A stretch of 8,157 nucleotides of DNA, taken from NCBI GenBank assembly GCA_040255925.1, contig JBDZVX010000111.1, positions 1 to 8,157 of the forward strand, read 5' to 3'. The translations under genes were made by a program, and so were the position numbers. The notes beneath the pieces were generated by a model. The model was given only the letters and a program-made list of their open reading frames with translations. It ran no database searches and had not been told where the DNA came from. The DNA is from Nitrolancea sp040255925. GTDB lineage: Bacteria > Chloroflexota > Chloroflexia > Thermomicrobiales > Thermomicrobiaceae. This document shows, in pieces, positions 5,011-8,157 of this stretch (positions are counted from its first letter, which is position 1; each line of letters opens with the position of its first letter).

Positions 5011-5169
5011 ATGAGCCGCGAACACCAAAACGTGGAAAGTGGGAAACAGGTAACGAAACGAGGCGCAACAGCCTTGGCGAACCTAACGTTGCTCCTTGCA
5101 TGTGCGTTGCCTGTGGCTATCCGTGGGACGACTCTGCCGCCTACTACCACGTCCAATAGCGCGTATTGA
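5011..5169 (+). CDS. Candidate small secreted or lipidated peptide, 52 residues
   Basis: Starts MSREHQNVES. The N-region carries Lys12, Lys16 and Arg17, followed by a hydrophobic core (about 19-37, ALANLTLLLACALPVAI) and a short Thr/Pro/Ser tail ending NSAY. This reads as a signal peptide. A signal peptidase I site is possible after ACA (30-32), leaving about 20 residues, or a weak lipobox LLAC at Cys31. The stop overlaps the next ORF (TGATG, 5167-5171). The ATG has only AGGG two bases away, too close for a good ribosome-binding site. An in-frame TTG at 4969 would give 66 residues but lies almost at the predicted transcript start. Its place ahead of a bacteriocin-type permease and ATPase matches the precursor peptide slot of lactococcin 972 loci, yet it lacks the Gly/Trp-rich lactococcin 972 sequence. 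Real coding status is unproven. Confidence 0.35.
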   Translation: MSREHQNVESGKQVTKRGATALANLTLLLACALPVAIRGTTLPPTTTSNSAY

Positions 5170-5240
5170 TGCAAGATCCCGCTACCGTTCCGGATCAATT
5201 CGGGACGATGGACCCGCACGTAAATGAGAGTTCATTGTGA
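5169..5240 (+). CDS. Candidate 23-residue coupling or leader ORF
   Basis: An ATG at 5169 shares its A with the preceding TGA (TGATG), and the TGA stop at 5238-5240 overlaps the GTG start of the permease (GTGA, 5237-5240). The peptide is acidic (MQDPATVPDQ ... NESSL) and has no recognisable domain. There is no independent ribosome-binding site, so it would be made by re-initiation. Its value may lie in delivering ribosomes to the weak GTG start of the permease. The double overlap is suggestive, but an ORF of 24 codons is easily fortuitous. Confidence 0.25.
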   Translation: MQDPATVPDQFGTMDPHVNESSL

Positions 5241-7552
5241 GAAAAGCGCTCATCGTCCTCCTGTTGTTCACCTCAGTCATTTCGTTCGCGGACATTTACC
5301 ATCGTGCCCAGCAGACAGCCGTGCAGGACCTGAAGTACGCCGCACAACATGCCGGCCGGTCATTCTTGGTCAACCCCAGCCCGATCCTCGCGGGGCCCGA
5401 TGGGTGGAGCATCGCATACCCGCTTCTCCACGCGGCGGCCGAAGAGGCGGGGGTGAACGTCTTCCGCACCAGCCTCGGCTATTCCCAGGACAAGGAGCAG
5501 GAGATCATCCACTACGTGCTCCTGACCGGCCCGACGCGCTTCACCGACGCCCTCCAGATTGAAGACGGCCGCTTCCTCACGCCCGAAGAGACGGAGCAAG
5601 GCCAGGGCTTCCTGTCTACCGACGACACGGGCCGTCCCTATCAGGTCGGCCGTCTCGTCCTCTTCGGTCCCGGTCCGCGAGCCGAGATCCGGACGCTCCA
5701 GCAGGTGGACACCTACCTTCCAGCATCCGGGAGGTACTGGGTGGAGGCCCCGACCCCGGAGGCCTACAACACGTTCGTTGAGCGGTTCACGGACGCAATC
5801 AACGAGCGACTTCCCCAGGACGCGCCCCGGCACTACGCGCCCGAGGACTTCAAGGGCGAGCCAAGCGGGGGCGGCACCGGCGGAGCCGTTGAGAACTTCG
5901 GCATCTGGGGTCATGACCTGTTCAAGTACGTCCCTCAGATCCGCTACCTGGCCGCGACCATGACGCTGGTCCTTCTGGTCTACTACAGCTTCCAGATAGC
6001 GAAGCGCATCGGCATCCTGAAAATGCACGGCGCGTCGAACCTCCGCGTATGGTACGCCGGAGTTGGGCGGCTGGTGATCGGGCTGTTCCTCTTGTCGCTC
6101 GGCCTCTCACTGGCGGCGGCGATGGTGACGGCGGATAACCGGGCCGCGTTCGCGCTGGACGTAGCCAGATCACAGGCCACGCTCTACGGCCTGGTGGCGG
6201 TCGCCTCCGTAGCCCTGTACCTCTACAGCGCGCGTGTCCGGATCAGCGATGCGATCAAACGCCGGAAGGACACCGCCGGTATCTTCGGCATGAACCTGCT
6301 GATTAAGGCCGGCTGGTCGGTTATGCTCGTGATCCTGATCGCCGGAGTCTGGTATCAGCTCGATTCCCTGCGCCAGCAGGAGGCGATGTATCAGTACTGG
6401 CAGCAGACTCCTCAGTCGCGGCAATATGGCATCTTCGCCCCAGCGTCCGTCGGCCACGACCTCCTCGGAGTTACGGGTGATCCGAGCAGCTGGAGTAGAG
6501 AGTTCACAAGAGGCGAAGAGCTGTATCCTCTCGTGAATGCTGAGGGGGCGCTCTACATCGAGGCAAGTCAGTACGAAGAGTCCGCCTTGCGATTGCCGCT
6601 ATCGCCGGGCTTCATTCGATCGATCAGAGTAAACCCGAACTACCTGCACCAGTTCCCGCTCCGTGACGCCAGCCAGCAGCCCGTGGCGATCGATGAAGGC
6701 ACCACCGATTGGGTCATCTTGGTCCCAGAGCAGTTCCGTGACCGGGAGCAGCAGATCCTGAGCTTCTTCCAGGAGCGACGGCACCTCGCCATCGCCAATG
6801 TGGAACGGTTCGCCGGAGCCGTGGTGCCGGAGCAGATCCGCGAGCAACAGGTCCGGATCGTTTGGCTGGAACCCGGCCAGCGTGTCTTCAGCCTCGATCC
6901 CGCCGTCTTTCCCGATGAGGGAAACGTGATCCTCGACCCAATCATCGAGGTCATGACCGAGCATAACGGCGTCGCTCTCGACCGGATGAATATGGTCACC
7001 GGCAGTGTCAACGGTGCACTGAAGGTCCCACTGATCGACGATGATCCAGCGCTGACGTACCAGCATTGGCAGCCGCAACTCGAGCGACTCGGGCTGAACG
7101 ATGAAATGCGGCAGCTCCAGACGGTGGATCAAGCCATTGCTTACAAAATCGAAACGCTGCGGCGGCTCATGGCCGGCCTGGCGGCGGTCATCGTCATGCT
7201 GATCGGGGCGTCGTTGCTCCTCGTGACGCAGAACCTGACGATCTACTTCACACGCTATCGGCAGCGAATCATGGTCCGCCGCCTGTTCGGAACCGGCCTG
7301 ATCCGCACCTACAAGGGGTACGCCCTCCTCTTCATTGGGGTGTGGGCCGTTCAGAGTTTCATCGGCCTGGCCGTGGTTTATCAGATGGAGTCAGCCGGTC
7401 CACCGGGCTCCGCGCCGCCGGCAGCGACCATTATCGTGCCGGTCCTGGCAATCATCGGCGTATTGGTGGCGCTGGAGCTGGCCGGCTCGGTGGCGGTGAT
7501 CCGCCGCATCGAACGGCGCAATCTCCCCGAGGCACTGAAGGAAGGGACGTGA
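5237..7552 (+). CDS. FtsX-like bacteriocin-associated ABC transporter permease / immunity-type membrane protein
   Basis: A 771-residue membrane protein, probably the membrane partner of the ATPase encoded next. Predicted helices are at about 4-20, 235-254, 275-297, 313-332, 353-374, 644-667, 696-716 and 730-754. Two large outside domains fall at 21-234 and 375-643, giving a helix-domain-three-helix unit repeated twice, as in duplicated FtsX/MacB-type permeases. Positive-inside loops agree (KRIGILKMHGAS 256-267, KRRKD 341-345, RYRQRIMVRRLFGTG 673-687). A Gly-rich linker (SGGGTGG 210-216) joins domain 1 to the membrane. The layout and partner fit the bacteriocin-associated integral membrane (putative immunity) family of lactococcin 972 loci, though it is longer than members I recall. 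GTG 5237 is the only usable start, since an in-frame stop lies at 5225-5227; GAGAG (5226-5230) is at 6 bases. Substrate unknown. Confidence 0.8.
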   Translation: MRKALIVLLLFTSVISFADIYHRAQQTAVQDLKYAAQHAGRSFLVNPSPILAGPDGWSIAYPLLHAAAEEAGVNVFRTSLGYSQDKEQEIIHYVLLTGPTRFTDALQIEDGRFLTPEETEQGQGFLSTDDTGRPYQVGRLVLFGPGPRAEIRTLQQVDTYLPASGRYWVEAPTPEAYNTFVERFTDAINERLPQDAPRHYAPEDFKGEPSGGGTGGAVENFGIWGHDLFKYVPQIRYLAATMTLVLLVYYSFQIAKRIGILKMHGASNLRVWYAGVGRLVIGLFLLSLGLSLAAAMVTADNRAAFALDVARSQATLYGLVAVASVALYLYSARVRISDAIKRRKDTAGIFGMNLLIKAGWSVMLVILIAGVWYQLDSLRQQEAMYQYWQQTPQSRQYGIFAPASVGHDLLGVTGDPSSWSREFTRGEELYPLVNAEGALYIEASQYEESALRLPLSPGFIRSIRVNPNYLHQFPLRDASQQPVAIDEGTTDWVILVPEQFRDREQQILSFFQERRHLAIANVERFAGAVVPEQIREQQVRIVWLEPGQRVFSLDPAVFPDEGNVILDPIIEVMTEHNGVALDRMNMVTGSVNGALKVPLIDDDPALTYQHWQPQLERLGLNDEMRQLQTVDQAIAYKIETLRRLMAGLAAVIVMLIGASLLLVTQNLTIYFTRYRQRIMVRRLFGTGLIRTYKGYALLFIGVWAVQSFIGLAVVYQMESAGPPGSAPPAATIIVPVLAIIGVLVALELAGSVAVIRRIERRNLPEALKEGT
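7538..7546 (+). promoter_or_regulatory. Ribosome-binding site of the ABC ATPase gene
   Basis: AAGGAAGGG, within the last permease codons, can serve two in-frame starts: GTG 7549, which overlaps the permease stop as GTGA, or ATG 7558 at 11 bases. The GTGA overlap matches the style of the other junctions in the window, so 7549 is preferred; the difference is only three residues. Confidence 0.55.
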
Positions 7553-8157
7553 GCACAATGGAGTCGGTGTGTGAACTCGAGTGCGTGGGCAAGCGCTACG
7601 GTGACCGCGTTGTCCTGGATAACTTCAGCCTGGCGGTCGGCGCGGGAGAGATGATCGCTATTACCGGCAAGAGCGGGTCCGGCAAGACGACCCTCTTGAA
7701 CATCATCGGTCTGCTTGAGCGCCCGGATGCCGGCCGCGTCTCCCTGTTCGGAGCCCCGGCCCCGCGCGTCGGATCACGGGGAGCAACGCAACTACTCCGC
7801 TCCCGGATCGGCTACCTCTTCCAGAACTTCGCGCTGATCGACGATGCGACGGTCAGCCAAAATCTGGATGTAGCACTGCTCTACGATCGCGGGTCGCGCA
7901 AGGAGAAGGAAGCTCGGAAACAGGTAGCACTCGACCGCGTGGGCTTACCTGCACCGCTCTCGAAGAAAGTCTATACGCTCTCCGGCGGCGAGCAGCAGCG
8001 CCTGGCTATCGCGCGCCTGTTGCTCAAGCCGTGCGACCTCATTCTGGCCGACGAGCCGACCGGCTCGCTGGACCCCGCGAACCGCGACGCCATCCTGGCG
8101 ATCCTGCATCAGTTCCGGCAGGAGGGGAAGACGATCATCATCTCCAGCCACGATCCG
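7549..8157 (+). CDS. ABC transporter ATP-binding protein, lactococcin 972-type bacteriocin export group (partial)
   Basis: Cytoplasmic ATPase that would drive the 771-residue permease. The window holds 203 codons and ends just after the H-loop, so probably only 10-25 residues are missing. All motifs are present: Walker A GKSGSGKTT (40-48), Q-loop Gln92 in YLFQNFALI, signature LSGGEQQR (144-151), Walker B LILADEP with Asp168 and Glu169, D-loop GSLD (172-175), and H-loop His201 in SSHDP. The run GYLFQNFALI...TV-QNLD-AL is characteristic, to my knowledge, of the lactococcin 972-group export ATPases within the MacB/LolD-like class. Translation is probably coupled to the permease by the GTGA overlap. 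The ABC assignment is certain; the subgroup is likely, and a MacB-like exporter of another substrate is the alternative. Confidence 0.92.
   Translation, partial: MSTMESVCELECVGKRYGDRVVLDNFSLAVGAGEMIAITGKSGSGKTTLLNIIGLLERPDAGRVSLFGAPAPRVGSRGATQLLRSRIGYLFQNFALIDDATVSQNLDVALLYDRGSRKEKEARKQVALDRVGLPAPLSKKVYTLSGGEQQRLAIARLLLKPCDLILADEPTGSLDPANRDAILAILHQFRQEGKTIIISSHDP

Noticed and set aside
4939..5234. Octamer AGAGTTCA at 4939-4946 and 5227-5234
   Set aside because: A third copy occurs inside the permease gene near 6500, so coincidence is the simplest explanation.
4425..5236. CRISPR array, tRNA, T-box or insertion-sequence ends in the spacer
   Set aside because: No regularly spaced repeats, no T-loop or T-box consensus, and no terminal inverted repeats with a transposase frame were found by eye.
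5224..5562. Plus-strand ORF of 112 codons starting at ATG 5224
   Set aside because: Overlaps the permease in another frame; its translation is Arg/Pro/His-rich out-of-frame sequence, while the permease frame gives a clean signal-anchor start.
5360..6028. Minus-strand ORF of 222 codons opposite the permease
   Set aside because: Shadow of the permease coding frame; no domain recognised.

Overview
The window is G+C-rich (about 60% or more in the genes). It carries two same-strand gene blocks separated by roughly 600-800 bases of sparsely coding DNA. The organism is a bacterium. The order trpC-trpF-trpB-trpA-aroH-aroF, the AroH-type chorismate mutase and the base composition would fit a high-G+C Gram-positive-like or Chloroflexota (Thermomicrobia-like) genome. 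This is an inference from style, not an identification.

Block 1 (1-4424) is the 3' part of a tryptophan/aromatic supraoperon. It holds the last 24 codons of trpC, then complete trpF, trpB and trpA, chained by 4-base start/stop overlaps (GTGA, ATGA, ATGA). These are followed at short spacing by a monofunctional chorismate mutase (aroH) and a class I DAHP synthase of the aroF/ACT-like type. One transcript could therefore supply the entry step to the shikimate pathway (DAHP synthase), the last steps to tryptophan, and the first committed step to Phe/Tyr. All catalytic residues I could check are present. TrpF carries a tail of about 45 residues beyond the normal end of the family. The DNA encoding this tail can fold into strong, mutually exclusive hairpins just before the trpB ribosome-binding site.

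The spacer (4425-5236) has no recognisable RNA gene and no convincing intrinsic terminator. Its first part is G+C-rich and contains one good 14-bp two-part hairpin (4727-4767). Its second part becomes A+T-rich (about 35% G+C at 4921-4980). There I see a sigma70-like promoter (TTATCA-17-TATAAA, 4929-4957), a 23-bp near-perfect palindrome immediately upstream of it (4901-4923), and three consecutive very short ORFs (4841-5002, 5011-5169, 5169-5240). The last two are linked by TGATG and then by GTGA to the next large gene.

Block 2 (5237-8157, runs off the end) encodes a 771-residue, eight-helix permease of FtsX/MacB-like duplicated layout and an overlapping ABC ATPase. The ATPase matches what I know of the lactococcin 972-group bacteriocin transporter/immunity systems. 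In those systems a small secreted peptide gene precedes the membrane protein and the ATPase. The short ORF at 5011-5169, which looks like a signal peptide plus a short tail, sits exactly there but does not resemble lactococcin 972. The most interesting possibility in the window is therefore an undescribed peptide/transporter system with its own promoter and operator-like palindrome, inserted downstream of a housekeeping aromatic operon.
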